A stretch of DNA of 64,000 nt from Diatrype stigma (taxonomy: Eukaryota; Ascomycota; Sordariomycetes; Xylariales; Diatrypaceae): NCBI GenBank assembly GCA_022225965.2, contig JAKJXP020000079.1:62001-126000 (forward strand). The letters run 5' to 3'. The translations under genes and the position numbers were made by a program. Of the stretch, positions 22,196 to 33,149 are shown piece by piece (within the stretch, counting starts at the first letter, position 1; each line of letters opens with the position of its first letter). The notes beneath the pieces were generated by a model that searched no databases, was not told where the DNA came from, and saw only the letters and a list, made by a program, of their open reading frames with translations.

Positions 22196-24698
22196 ATGGC
22201 AGAGAATGGGCACGGAAGTGGCAACAGTGGTGGGTTCCCAGACAGATCGACTTTGGAGTCCATTCAGCAGAACTTGGGACTCACCTGGAACAACAACACG
22301 CCCCGATATGCTGCGCAATGGGGACCCGTCGAAGCTTTTCGCGAATTGGTGCAGAATTGGTGAGTCGTCTACTTTATATATCTCACAAAGTGTTAACAAG
22401 TACTAGGAGAGATGCGATCATCGATTCATTCGGCCTTCAAGAGCAAGATTTTATGGTCACGTCAGAGGACAACGGGGATCAGCTACTTTACAGAGCTACC
22501 ATGCGCTCGTCATCGCTCCAACAAAATACACCGGGGAAATGCTTGGGGTTTATTCGGTGGCTCCGCGTATATGGAGCAGGCACTGTTGAGATCACCAATC
22601 GACAAGCAACTCTTCAACCCTGGCACATAACCCTTGGAACTACTACGAAAGGAGATAAGACCAACCAGGCTGGAGCTCACGGCGAAGGCTTGAAATTAGC
22701 CCTCTTAGCTCTGTTGCGAAGCCCACAAAACCATTCGATTTCTTGTCGTTCCGGAGGCTTCGACTGGAACTTCAACTTCACTAGCGAAGGAAGACTGAAC
22801 ACGGTAATTACGAGAATGACGCCATCGGCGATTACGAAGGCGTGCGATGAGGCAGGGGAAGAAGTCACAGGTAGTACCCTGCCTTTTGCTCCAGCCTCGA
22901 ATGGAGATGTCCAATTCTTCATTGGTGCACTTGGAGAAGGGCGAAACGAGAGTGGAAATATCATCCGCCGTTCAGACATTTCCAAGGAAGAATTCAAGGA
23001 ATGGACTAATGCTGCTCTTTTCCTACAAGATATCCGCAAGGGAGGCCGACTGTGTACAAATAGGGGTGAGATAATAACTGATAAGCGATTTGCGGGAAGA
23101 CTATATTTCCGGAGTCTCCTACTCAAGCGGCCAAGCCCAGGTCGGTCTGCCAGCCTGACTGGACACCAACTCTGGTTTGGATACAACCTCACGACAGGAA
23201 AGACACATCGGAACCGTGAGTCAATGGCCGAAGCAGATGAGGAATCACGAGCTATATGGTCTATATGGAACCAAGCTCTGGAGTCTCCTCGGCTTTTCTT
23301 GCTTAGGGACCTTCATTATCTGCTTAATTCGAAGACGGAATATGCTGATGTGGCCAAAGCTGATCAGTATATTGATAATCGCACGGCATATAATCTCACA
23401 GACTACTTATCTTCCGGGTCCCTCAAGAACAAGTGGTACTTCTGTGCCCGAGAAACAAGCGAGGTATAGCATCGATCTTCTATACCGTATAACTCTATAC
23501 CATAGATATCTAACGGTGTCCATAGAACCCACGCTTTCAAGATACTGTCAGGAGACTAGGCCACGAACCCATGCTACTCCAAGAGCCATATTGGGATCTT
23601 CTGAAGAAGAGGGGACTTGCCCGGACTGTCTGTGAAGAAGAGAGACGACGCTTCCAAACTAGCAGGGTCATCTCTCATATCCCTCAAAATGATTTTCCCA
23701 GATCGATTGACCGAATTCTTCGCGCATCCTTTTCATCCTGTCCTCAGACTTCAAACCTGACTTTGGGATTCGTGGATGGTGGCCCAACGAGTCTCGACTC
23801 CGTCTACTCCCCAGCTGAAAGCACGATCACTATCCACGGAAGATGGTTGAGTGAGGATAAAGCACTCGAAGAACTCGGGATCATGAAAGAGGATGTTACC
23901 CCGACTTACGTTGTTCAAACTGCTGCAAAAAGACTGTTCGCCGATGCGTTGATGCAGCCGAGTTTGAGCAAGTTTCGAAGTCAAGACCAGAAACCACCTG
24001 AATGGCACCGAAACCGAGCGGTGATCCAGTGTGAGCAAAGGATAATCAAGAGTACCCAGTTCCAAGAGAGCTTAAAGATCTCAATCCAAAGATCTGAAGA
24101 GTCAGACTCTCTAGTCGTCAAATGGAATGCCATATTAGGGTGGGCTTCGGGTAAAACAATGGTCATTCAGGCGCATCACTCTTCCAGATGTTCCCATCTC
24201 AAAAGAAAACCAACTTCGAAGCACATAAGTTCAATAACCCCCCATTCTTTACAATGCGTCAGTCACCCTGTTCAAGGTTGCCTGTATGCCCTTGTTGCTT
24301 TCGAGTCGGAGCTTCATCAATTTAGCGGCATGCACGAAGCAGACCAATACTTCATACTCATTTCAAACCTGTCCGAGGAGGACAGTTTTATAATTCTTGC
24401 TGAGGATTTTCCTATTACTCAGTATAAACCCTCAAAACCCGAACCGCCCAAGCAATGGTTTGGTAAGCACTCGTTTCCAATCGATGATAAATGAGAATTC
24501 TAACAAACAGCAGCACAGGGAAAGCCGATCGTGTCTTTAGATATCATGTCAATGGACTGGTTCCGAGGCTTAAGCTCAACTGGCGGTCCCGAGGCTGTTC
24601 TCGGAATCAAGAAAGACCAAAAACGGGAGGACGATCATCAGCAAAGCTGCGTATATGAGAGCGCAGCCGCTACAAGCAAGAAGCGCCGTCTCAATTAG
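22196..24698 (+). CDS. GHKL-type (HSP90/MutL-like) ATPase domain protein, uncharacterised fungal family
   Basis: Four exons, 22196-22359, 22407-23463, 23526-24462 and 24514-24698, give 780 aa (introns 47, 62 and 51 bp). Residues 50-58 read ELVQNWRDA, an exact Bergerat N-box (E-x3-N-x2-D-A), formed across the first splice. Residues 144-151 read GAHGEGLK, matching the glycine-rich ATP-lid motif G-x2-G-x-G. A canonical DxGxG (G1) box is not evident; the stretch VEITNRQATL, followed by LGTTTKGDKT, occupies that place. The middle and C-terminal parts (about residues 240-720) match nothing I recognise. The C-terminus ends in SKKRRLN, a likely nuclear signal. The last acceptor is a tandem CAG-CAG (24508-24513), changing one Ala. 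Convergent with the 7TM gene. Function unknown; a MORC- or defence-type role is only speculation. Confidence 0.75.
24508..24513 (+). other. Tandem NAGNAG splice acceptor in the GHKL ATPase gene
   Basis: Two consecutive CAG acceptors keep the same frame and differ by one alanine. The downstream CACAG at 24514-24518 would shift to another frame lacking the basic C-terminus. Frame and branch-site distance (TCTAAC near 24498) favour 24513. Confidence 0.55.
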
Positions 24699-25337
24699 CT
24701 GTCCTGGTCCACTAGTACGAGCAGACCATACCTAGGCTAATATCAGGAGGTGTCAAGTGTGGCGCGCGAGAATTTCGTCTATTGCTTCGGTAGAACTCGC
24801 TGGCGACTGAGGTGTTCTGGAGACAAGACATATCGACCAGTGATGGCTAAGTTCTTCAGGCCGTGTTGCTTATATACCACCCACTTCTCGAGAAGAGATC
24901 AAGGGCAACTATGGGAGCTTGCATTTCCGTTTACCCGATGTTTCCAAGTTCACCCCATTGTTGCGGACAAGAAATTATGTATTTCCTTGTCTTGAGTTGG
25001 GCCTCGGATTAGGCGATGCACACGATGGGTACGATCCATTTGGCAAATAGCCATTGCTACGATACGCACCGTCTAGCTATTGCTGATGTCAAAAGGCTAT
25101 GTCAGGAGCATGATACCTAGCTAGGCAGTGTAACGAATTGAGCTCGTGGAATAGTTTATGTGCCCGTAATCCCAAAGCATAATTGCGCACTTATGAATAG
25201 CATCGAGCTCATTAGTAAAATAAGTTTCCAAACTCGAACATTAGGGTAGCACTTTGCCCTATTACGCAGTATACTGTATACATCTATCCATAGAAAGTGG
25301 TGTATCTCGGAACCATACACCCTTTGGGCTTCAGAAT
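24699..25337. other. Intergenic between convergent GHKL and 7TM genes
   Basis: 3' flanks of two convergent genes. Only short frames without coding bias. Confidence 0.5.
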
Positions 25338-26662
25338 CTAATCTGTGCTCCCGTTCTTGGGTTTTGACTGAGCACAATCTACCTGGGCCTGGAATTCCTC
25401 CACAATGTGTATATTATGGTCATAGGCATGGTTGGCAACATCCGGCGCTATCTGTTCAAAGCTACTCAACTTGAAGCCAGTGGCGGCCTTGTCGCCTCTC
25501 CATCCCAGCGGACCGCTGCTGTGCCCACTTGGTCTCTCATAAGAGAGCCTATTGCTGCCTACGAGCGATCGAGCAAAATTGGGGAAGTGGCTCACGACGA
25601 ACGGCTTGAGGCGTAGTATGCAGTTGCAGATGACTCCAAGATTGAGTTCGACCGATGACCACACCGCGGCCGAGGCCTGAGTCCAAGTTACGTCGGGATT
25701 TGTTGCCATGGCCTTCACATACGAAATGCGGGCAATTGACGCCAGAACGACCCTACAATGCAGGCTTAGCACTCTATCATACAAGGCGAGAGATGGTTTA
25801 GTAGGTATACTTACGTAGAACCGAGGGCAAATGTGATACCGATGATGATCTTCTTCTTCAGAGGCATCTTAAGATGATAAAGCATTGGCATAGGGAGGAA
25901 AATGAGCACAAAATCTGTTAGGATGTTGAGGACGGCTTGGGAGATCGCAATGTTATTCAAACACACTCCGCTTCCAACCGTCATTGGATTGCAAGGTCCT
26001 GCGAAGAGGCTGGTAAAAACGATGGTATATCCGAAGGTGAAAGCAGCAACGACGCAGACGTATATTCGAAATTTTTTAAATGGGTTGATACGGTGATAGA
26101 GTGCCAGCATGGCTAGTTTCGTCAAGGTCGGAGGCCAAATGTAGGTGATGGCCAGGAGAAGTAGAAGCTGAAGTTTGTCAGTTGACGTTATCTTAGGGAG
26201 TACATGAGAAACATAAGATCTAGATGCTACTCACATCCAAGTATCCAGTCAACTGGCTCGGCGTGACATCCCATTCATGTTTCCCAAAACCTGCGGGCAT
26301 CGCTATATCATGGGCACATTAGATATGGAAACTCAGCCTTAAAGATAATAATACAGACCTAGAACCATCCCAATAAAGAACGTTAGGGAAACCCCCCAAG
26401 AAAGCAACACCAGAGCTGTGGAATTGGTGGTTAGAAGGACAATCACGATCGAGTCCATAGGGGAGGCTCACGTACGGTCATCGATTTCGAATTTTCGCAC
26501 TATACAGATGGCCGTATATAACCGTAGCGCAATGAATATCGTTGCTAGAGCGAACGTAGTGGAGAAGACGACGATGATCACCGTTTGCAGACCCGTCCCG
26601 TGGTAGAAATCTGGAACCACGCCGGCCGGCGGTGGCATTACGCCGACCTCTACCTCTGCCAT
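25338..26662 (-). CDS. Fungal rhodopsin-like 7TM integral membrane protein (PTH11/SAT4-type)
   Basis: Five exons on the minus strand, 26662-26476, 26415-26359, 26302-26235, 26167-25815 and 25752-25338, give 359 aa; all junctions keep frame. Seven hydrophobic segments are visible, including TVIIVVFSTTFALATIFIAL, a segment with LVLLSWGVSLTFF, ITYIWPPTLTKLAMLALYHR and FVLIFLPMPMLYHLKMPLKK. The segment order, the LTKLAMLALYHRI signature, the GPCNP...C-L-N extracellular pair and the P-M-P-M-L-Y-x-L-x-M loop are typical of the fungal rhodopsin-domain family of plasma-membrane proteins, which includes PTH11-like receptors. No CFEM domain precedes it. The second donor (GTCTGT) is weak, so exon 2 is the least certain. 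Ligand and role unknown. The ATG at 26662 is favoured over an upstream 32-codon extension because PPPAGVVPDF near the start is typical. Confidence 0.8.
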
Positions 26663-27919
26663 GATGACTCGCGGAACGGATTTCGGTGCATATGAACAGT
26701 TTTCTGCGTCGACCACCTGACGATGGCAGTAGTAATGTAGTCTAGAATGAAATATCAAGAGATGTTTGGAAACGAAGACATACTGCTACGGATGCAAGAG
26801 CCAGCTTGTAAGTAATTAGGGAAGAGACCGCTTCTGAAGTCTTGAAGAGAACATATTGAGTATATAGAGATCCCTAGACACCCGTGGCGCAATATGCTTG
26901 CATGGATCATTCGACAGGCAACAGGAAACTAGGTACCGCCTTTGCTCACCAAGATCGGTCCGCTTTGGACGCACTTGCACCTGCGCAGTCTTACCCCACG
27001 CTGATTCAGACCATGGGTGTTGAGCGTAAGCAAGTAGGGGTAGATCTACTGGGCTTATTAGGTAAGTGGCAGGGCAAAGTACAGATCTCCTGCATTATGT
27101 AACGGACTGTTTTCAAGGCAAAGGGAAATTAAAGTTTTGGACCCCGGATAATCATACTAACTTAAAGTCAACGTTTTGCAAATCGGTATGGGGGAAGGCC
27201 CGTGGGGGTGTGTTCAAGGCTGTAGTTATACTGACTTGTTACTTGATCCATCGATCAGGCACAGCAGTCGACATCTCATGTATCTTATCCGGGGACCAAC
27301 CCTGGTTCTTGACTATCCTTATTCTCTGAAGTACTGTATAGGTTGTTCTTACCCCCTGGAAAGATAGGTAAGTAGCTGTTGGTCGGGGAAGCAGGTGGAT
27401 ATAGTGCAACATCACGAATAATATGCATGGAATGAACCTTCCTTTTACCTCGTTCGTAGGATATGAAAGATTGATGTAATAGCCTCATCGTAATAGTGTC
27501 ACCTGCCGTAGGACCTTTAAACGTACATTGTGTCTGAAGAGGAAAGAGATTGCACAACCCCCCTGTCTTAGGTCAGGAATCGAACGATAAAGTTTATAGA
27601 CTCATTTCGGAGTGAACGGAGACCATACAAAGCCCCTGCCAGGGTGGGGATTTACTAGGGTCTCTTCCTCCCCTCTACACGAGCCCTCTCCTTCCGATAG
27701 GCCACCGACAGGGAGGTATACGCATGTTGGTTCTCCTACATATACGAATGCGCTTTCGCAGGTCAATCTGGAACTATGAAACTTAGCTTACCCCCTCCCC
27801 TCGGTGAATGCTTCCCTACCCCCCCAGCATGATTCAGTCACGACTCTAAAAGAAAAAGGACGGCGTGGAGTTGGAAAACACCAAGTCGTGTAAACAACGC
27901 GTCAGACGACTTTCGAACC
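26663..27919. other. Intergenic between divergent 7TM and APH-like genes
   Basis: 1.26 kb likely holding both promoters. The proximal side of the kinase gene (27640-27840) is CT-rich with CCCCTCCCC blocks. No gene seen. Confidence 0.45.
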
Positions 27920-29080
27920 ATGCCGAATCCCAAGCCAAGAGGATCCTTCAACTCGGCCGAGGCCCTGCCGGTCAGACCGGCCGAGATTACCGCAGACTGG
28001 TTATCCAAGGCCTTGGGGCGTCCAATCAAAGCAGTGACTATCGTCGGAGAAATACACGGGACAGCGAGCAAGATCCTCCTGGAGATCAAGGAAGAGGAAT
28101 CGGAACCGACCGCCGGAGGAGGCGGAGCACCGCCGCCCGAGACTCCCCACCACCAGCGGATATGCCTCAAGGGCGGCTTCAACCCCGAGCTCGTTGCCAT
28201 CCACCCGGGCCTCAACGCCACCTACCGACGCGAGGCCGAGTTCTACTACCACGTGGCGCCCCTCGTCGAGATGCGCCTCCCACGGGCCTGGTACTGCGGC
28301 TCGGACGCGGTCAGCGGGCAGGGCCTGGTGGCCATGGCGGACCTCTCGGCGGAGGGCTGCACGTTCGGCACGCCGCTGGCGGCGTGGCCGGCGGCGCGGG
28401 TGCGCGCGGGCGTCGAGCAGCTCGCGGCGCTGCACGCGGCCACGTGGGGCGCGACGCCGGCGCGGTTCCCGTGGCTGGCGGGCGACAACAGCAGCAGCGC
28501 GCTCGGCGAGAGCCCGAACCCGCTGCGGGGCATGATCCTGGCGCTGCTGAGCCCGGCGGCGTGGGCGGTGCGGTTCGACGCGCCGGGCGCGCGGCCCCCG
28601 GTGCCCGAGGCGAGCGGCCTGGCCGACCGGGCGCGCCTCGAGGCCGCGTTCCGGAAGCTGTGGCGGACGACGGACCCGCGCTTCGCGTGCGTCATCCACG
28701 GCGACGCCCACGTCGGGAACACGTACGTGACGGCGGCGGGCGAGCCCGGCTTCGTCGACTGGCAGGGCCTGCACATCGGCTCGCCCTTCCACGACGTCTC
28801 GTACTTCGTCATCGGCGCCCTGGACGTCGAGGACAGGCGCCGGAACGAGCTGGCGTTGTTCGACCACTACCTGGCCGCCCTGGCTGCGAAGGGGGGCCCG
28901 GAGCTGAGGAGGGACGAGGTCTGGGACGAGTACAGGAAACACGTGCTGCACGGCATTGCGTGGGCCCTGTCGGCGCCGCAGATGCAGCCGAACGATGTGG
29001 TCTTCGCCATGGTTAGGAGACACGTGGCGGCCGTCGAGGACCACGGGAGCCTGGCGCTTCTGGAAAGCTTGCCGGAATAA
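27920..29080 (+). CDS. Aminoglycoside-phosphotransferase (APH/CHK)-like kinase
   Basis: Single-exon ORF of 386 aa. The catalytic loop HGDAHVGN (residues 260-267; Asp262 base, Asn267 metal ligand) and the following FVDWQ (Asp280, metal-binding) are the hallmark of the APH/choline-kinase fold. The downstream FHDVSYFVIGAL is typical of the CHK-like branch. The N-lobe has ICLKGGF as probable ATP-binding Lys, after a Gly/Pro-rich insert (EEESEPTAGGGG). LAALHAATW and YRREAEFYYHV fit the family. The GC3 content is very high. Fungal members phosphorylate unidentified small molecules; the substrate here is unknown and antibiotic resistance should not be assumed. There is no signal peptide. Confidence 0.85.
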   Translation: MPNPKPRGSFNSAEALPVRPAEITADWLSKALGRPIKAVTIVGEIHGTASKILLEIKEEESEPTAGGGGAPPPETPHHQRICLKGGFNPELVAIHPGLNATYRREAEFYYHVAPLVEMRLPRAWYCGSDAVSGQGLVAMADLSAEGCTFGTPLAAWPAARVRAGVEQLAALHAATWGATPARFPWLAGDNSSSALGESPNPLRGMILALLSPAAWAVRFDAPGARPPVPEASGLADRARLEAAFRKLWRTTDPRFACVIHGDAHVGNTYVTAAGEPGFVDWQGLHIGSPFHDVSYFVIGALDVEDRRRNELALFDHYLAALAAKGGPELRRDEVWDEYRKHVLHGIAWALSAPQMQPNDVVFAMVRRHVAAVEDHGSLALLESLPE

Positions 29081-30227
29081 TATACAAGGAGGGCTCGTAA
29101 TGACCTGTGATCTGGGTAACCGGGAGAAGGTCGAGGATTGCCTACCATGCACAGAGGGCTTTTGGTTCAAGCCACGATATGATATATCAAGCACTTTCTT
29201 GCTAAGGTGGTTCGATGGTTGCTTTGTACCATTCCGGGAGGAGAAACTTGACTTCTTACCTATACCCAACGACGTATTTCCGGGCGTTATGACTTGTGGT
29301 TTAATTATACTCCATATATCATACTGATCCCTCTTACTTTCTCAGTTATAAGATTGCTATAATGAGAACATCTCTTTTTATGCTCCCGGTTAGCAAATTT
29401 TCATAACCTATATCTCTTGGCAACCCTGGGTGTCAATTGGGAACAAATCCTATTGGGCGGCGTGTCACCTCCAGGTGACAGTATCGTCAAGAATTTCTTT
29501 CGTTCCGGCCTGGACTCTGGCCAACCATGCGACTAATACCCCAGCAAAGGTTATGTGACTTGAAGAGGACCCTTGATACACCGCCAGGGCTAGTTCATCG
29601 CCAACAAGAAGAGTAATAAAGGCCAAGCTAGAGAGGATAGTCCCAGGATGCAGGATGCATTACTACGTAGTAATTTTCAACCACCTTGAATAAGGGGGGA
29701 GGGAATAAGGGCATGTGGATACTGGGACGCGAAGTGCTGGACTGCATAGACAACGCTGGGCCAGCTTTGCCAGCTGTTGGAAGTTGGATGTCACTTGGCG
29801 GCTGATGGGCTAGCGGAATGAACCTGCCGGAAGAACTCCGGTTTTCCCCTTAGAGCTACAACTAATAGGTACATATGTACGTACTATGTAGGTAACTGGT
29901 ATGTAGCAGCCCTGGTGCCTGGCAACAACCTTGAACTGCAGGTGCATGCTCAACTGAGATGCTCAACTGGTGTAGGTGGCAGTTGGCAGGTGTCATCATA
30001 ACCTGGACTCAATTCTCCAAAGCTGTCTCAGCTCAGCCATACACACGTACATACTTACTTAGTACATAGTTGACGAAGCTTGTTCAGGTCTCGCTTGTTT
30101 GCTCCCGACACTTCGACATTTCGACATTTCGATGCAGCCTTTCCCGCATTCCATATATTCATAGGGACCTGTCGATCGAATACAGAGAATCCCTTTCAAA
30201 CCTTCCTCCAGCAAATAACGCCCCAAG
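29081..30227. other. Intergenic upstream of YOS1
   Basis: No gene. It contains the 8-bp inverted repeat TGTCACCT-CC-AGGTGACA at 29463-29480 and TACGTA/GTAGGT motifs at about 29870-29900. Confidence 0.45.
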
Positions 30228-30553
30228 ATGTTGTTCCTCGGCAACCTACTCTACGTGACCTGTCTCCTGCTCAACGCCGTTTCCATCCTCTCCGAAGACC
30301 GCTTCCTGGCGCGCGTCGGCCTGTCGCCTACCACGTACGATCCCGCCTTTGGCGCCGGTGTCGACGCCCAGAGTGCCCGAGCTAAGGTCGTCCACCTAAT
30401 TGCGAGCATACGGACTTTGATGCGATGTACGTTGTGACTGACGGGGTCTGGAAGTGAGGCGCAGGCAGTGAACTAGCTGACTGACTTGGCAAAACAGTTC
30501 CCTTGATAATAGCCAACACCCTGATTATAATGTACGAGCTAGTCTTGGGTTGA
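30228..30553 (+). CDS. YOS1: Yos1-like COPII vesicle transport protein (IER3IP1 family)
   Basis: Two exons, 30228-30426 and 30498-30553 (71-bp intron, GTACGT...AACAG), give 84 aa. The N-terminus MLFLGNLLYVTCLLLNAVSI is a membrane segment. It is followed by the invariant ILSEDRFLARVG and the KVVHLIASIRTLMR signature. The second exon adds FPLIIANTLIIMYELVLG, the second membrane segment and the conserved C-terminus. Yos1 is a small ER/Golgi membrane protein that works with Yip1-Yif1 in ER-to-Golgi vesicle transport. Length and both ends match the family (about 80-90 aa), which supports the splice. It was easy to miss because the last exon encodes only 18 residues. Confidence 0.93.
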
Positions 30554-33001
30554 CGAGCCAAAAGAGCGTCACCACGGGTGCTTCGGGCGGGCGAAGCTAG
30601 CGAAGGTTGCGCCCTATTAAAACCGGCCATGTCTCGGGTGTCAGTGCTGGTCATGAATGAGCATGGCTTCCACGCCGTCGCGCGTGGTGGTAGAGCCAAA
30701 GTGGTGGCAGGGCCCTCGAAAAGACACGATTCCGGCGCATAAACATCGACCATATAATCCATTACAACTTTCGAATACAGAGTATACATCATGACCACTA
30801 TCGCGAAGCCCGATCTCGTCTAGCTTGCCGGACATCACGATGCCAATCTACAGCTCTCCACCTGCCTGTAATCCTCAAGCAAGTCACTGCCGAGCTTATA
30901 GGACACAACCCTCATGGGGGTACATCTGCTTCCAAGGGAGGTCTAGATACACGACGATTTCCACGCACGTGAGGGCCCTTTCGTAAGCCCGTCGTAGCTG
31001 GAACAAAGCCCCCTCAAATATTAGCGCGGGGATGGATCCCAAGACGAAGGCAGGCAATATCATGAGAACTTGGACATCGACGGGCTTCATGTTGACGCGT
31101 CATGGATTAGCGCATTATAATTGAGAACGTGCAGTGTAGGCGCTTGTGGACAGGTGGTCGATACCGACTGAGCGGAAGATGGGGTTCCTGCCTGCCTGCT
31201 ATGGTGGCTGTTCAACTGCAACTCTGCAGGCGCTCGGGTGCGAGGAGCCCTTACATCGTGACGTGGTAGTTGGCCGAGTAGTTAATGGTTAATGGAATCA
31301 ATGCTGATATCGCCTGCCCCAGGACAACTTCCAATAGATACCCTAACCATGGGTTGCAAGTGTTTTCCCCCTAAGCAGCTTTGTTCTGCTAGTGATAATC
31401 GACGGGAAGCAATAACATGGAATAGCAGTGTGTGCAATGCTGATCCCGAAGCCTTGCTCGCGCATGAACACCGCTAGCAGAAGGTACGAAGCGGTAACAA
31501 TATATCTAGAGGATCAATGACTTCGTTTCACGGCCGGGGGCTTGTCAGCAACCCTCATCTGCATTGGTTCCGCTTAGTATGTGGTGCAAGCCTCACATTG
31601 TAGCTGCCGAGAAGGTGTTGGGAACAACCCCCTTGCTGCAATGCAATCCTTGCTCTTTTCTTTACTCTGGTTTTGCAGAGACGTATGTGATATGCTCGGA
31701 GCTACACATGACGGATATAGGGAATATGACTATTTGTGACTGTCGATTTTCATTATGTCTTGTTCTGACCAGGGACAAGGCCCCCCGCATTCCGGGAGCC
31801 AATAGACGGAATAGCTTAGATGACAAGACGACTCTTGTCAAAGCCTAGGTGTATCGTCCCTGGCTCCCAGAGTTTCCACATCACATAACTACTGACAGTG
31901 ATGGTGGTTCATACTTCCTACACTACGAGGATAGTTCTCAGAAGTGCTACACGGCGACTGGAGGCAACTTCTCGTCGTTACGGACAAGTAACCTTACCCC
32001 TTCTTGGTTTTCGAAACAACTGGTTGTGTTTTTGGAGTGGCCGGTCGCCGAACCTTTGTCATGGGGTTTGTAAAATCTTATGACCGGGGACCTCGGTCTC
32101 AATTTGCCGAACTTTCTATCACTTATACGCAAGGACCCCCTTTGTACACCGGTAAGAAGGACTGTTGTCCTATAGTAACAGGGATTGTGGACTAGGTACT
32201 GGAGAGTTTGTTCGAGTTACCCTCTCTAGAGTTATCATGTTGTAGACGCATGTCAGCTTCTGAACCCAGACACTAGTCATGGTCAATAGGTGTTACCTCA
32301 TAAAGTACGTGTCTGCTGAGGGAGGGGATGGACCTGGCGTTCCAGTCCGCCAGTAAGCAATAGTCGGAACTCTTCTTCTTATATAACTATATAAACATAT
32401 GCCTAGCCAGCCTTCATTTGTTCACGTACGAGCTGAAAACACCGATGATACCTAGGGATGTGCTCGTTTTCGCTTTGCTCGCTTTCGCTTAACCTTGTTG
32501 ATCCACTGGTGATGCCAACGACATTGCCGGCATGATCTAAGGATAAAAATAGTATGGATATACCCCCACATAAATCGACAAGCTAACCAGGCCTTGCATA
32601 GAATCAAGCTTTGGTCAAGCCAGGGGAACACGTGTAGTTGGTTAGACAGTTGACAGTTTAGACCTGAGGATGCACCTCTACCACATGCTAAGGTATGTGG
32701 TTCAAGGTTGACCAGGCGGCACGTCGTTTGTCCATCAAGATCCAAACGGGGTTGTGATATACGACTGTCCATGGACCTATATGAGCATCATCGCGGACCA
32801 ATAGCATTGCCAGCCGGCTCAGCTCCTGGATTTAGTATGGAATTAACGGCATTATGGTGGGTGAAGTATGGAATTCGGGGCCGACGGATTCAGCGCTACA
32901 CTTGAAGGAGACAGTATTATGTGGATTGGAGAGTGGCTGCGCCGTACATAGCATATGCTACCATGGTGATAGCATCAAAAGGGGAATTGGAGATGTCGTG
33001 G
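30554..33001. other. Gene-free interval
   Basis: 2.4 kb without a supportable gene. A minus-strand frame at 30896-31090 has hydrophobic runs but no recognisable family, and no adjacent exons could be assembled. Other frames are under 110 codons. Confidence 0.4.
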
Positions 33002-33009
33002 TATATAAG
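33002..33009 (+). promoter_or_regulatory. TATA box of the first carboxylesterase gene
   Basis: TATATAAG lies 141 bp upstream of the ATG at 33150. It is a reasonable core promoter position for a fungal gene. Confidence 0.45.
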
Positions 33010-33149
33010 TAGGCGCTTCCCTCCGCCTTGCCTGGGGCATAAAGCTTGTCTTTGGCGTCCAGACCAGCCAGTATCACACCTCAAGTCGGGAGTGCGACCG
33101 ACCACCTAGCCTAGGTCCCCATCGATTCGATCATACCAGCGATTCCAAG

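Noticed and set aside
27570..27590. Reverse-strand GTTCGATTCC, resembling a tRNA B-box
   Set aside because: The 5-bp T-stem does not pair and no A-box or acceptor stem is found.
28001..29269. 422-codon minus-strand frame opposite the APH-like kinase
   Set aside because: Shadow of a GC3-rich gene; Arg/Gly/Ala-rich translation without domains, while the plus strand carries intact catalytic motifs.
30896..31090. Hydrophobic 64-codon minus-strand frame, possible membrane-protein relic
   Set aside because: No further exons could be assembled and no family signature is present.
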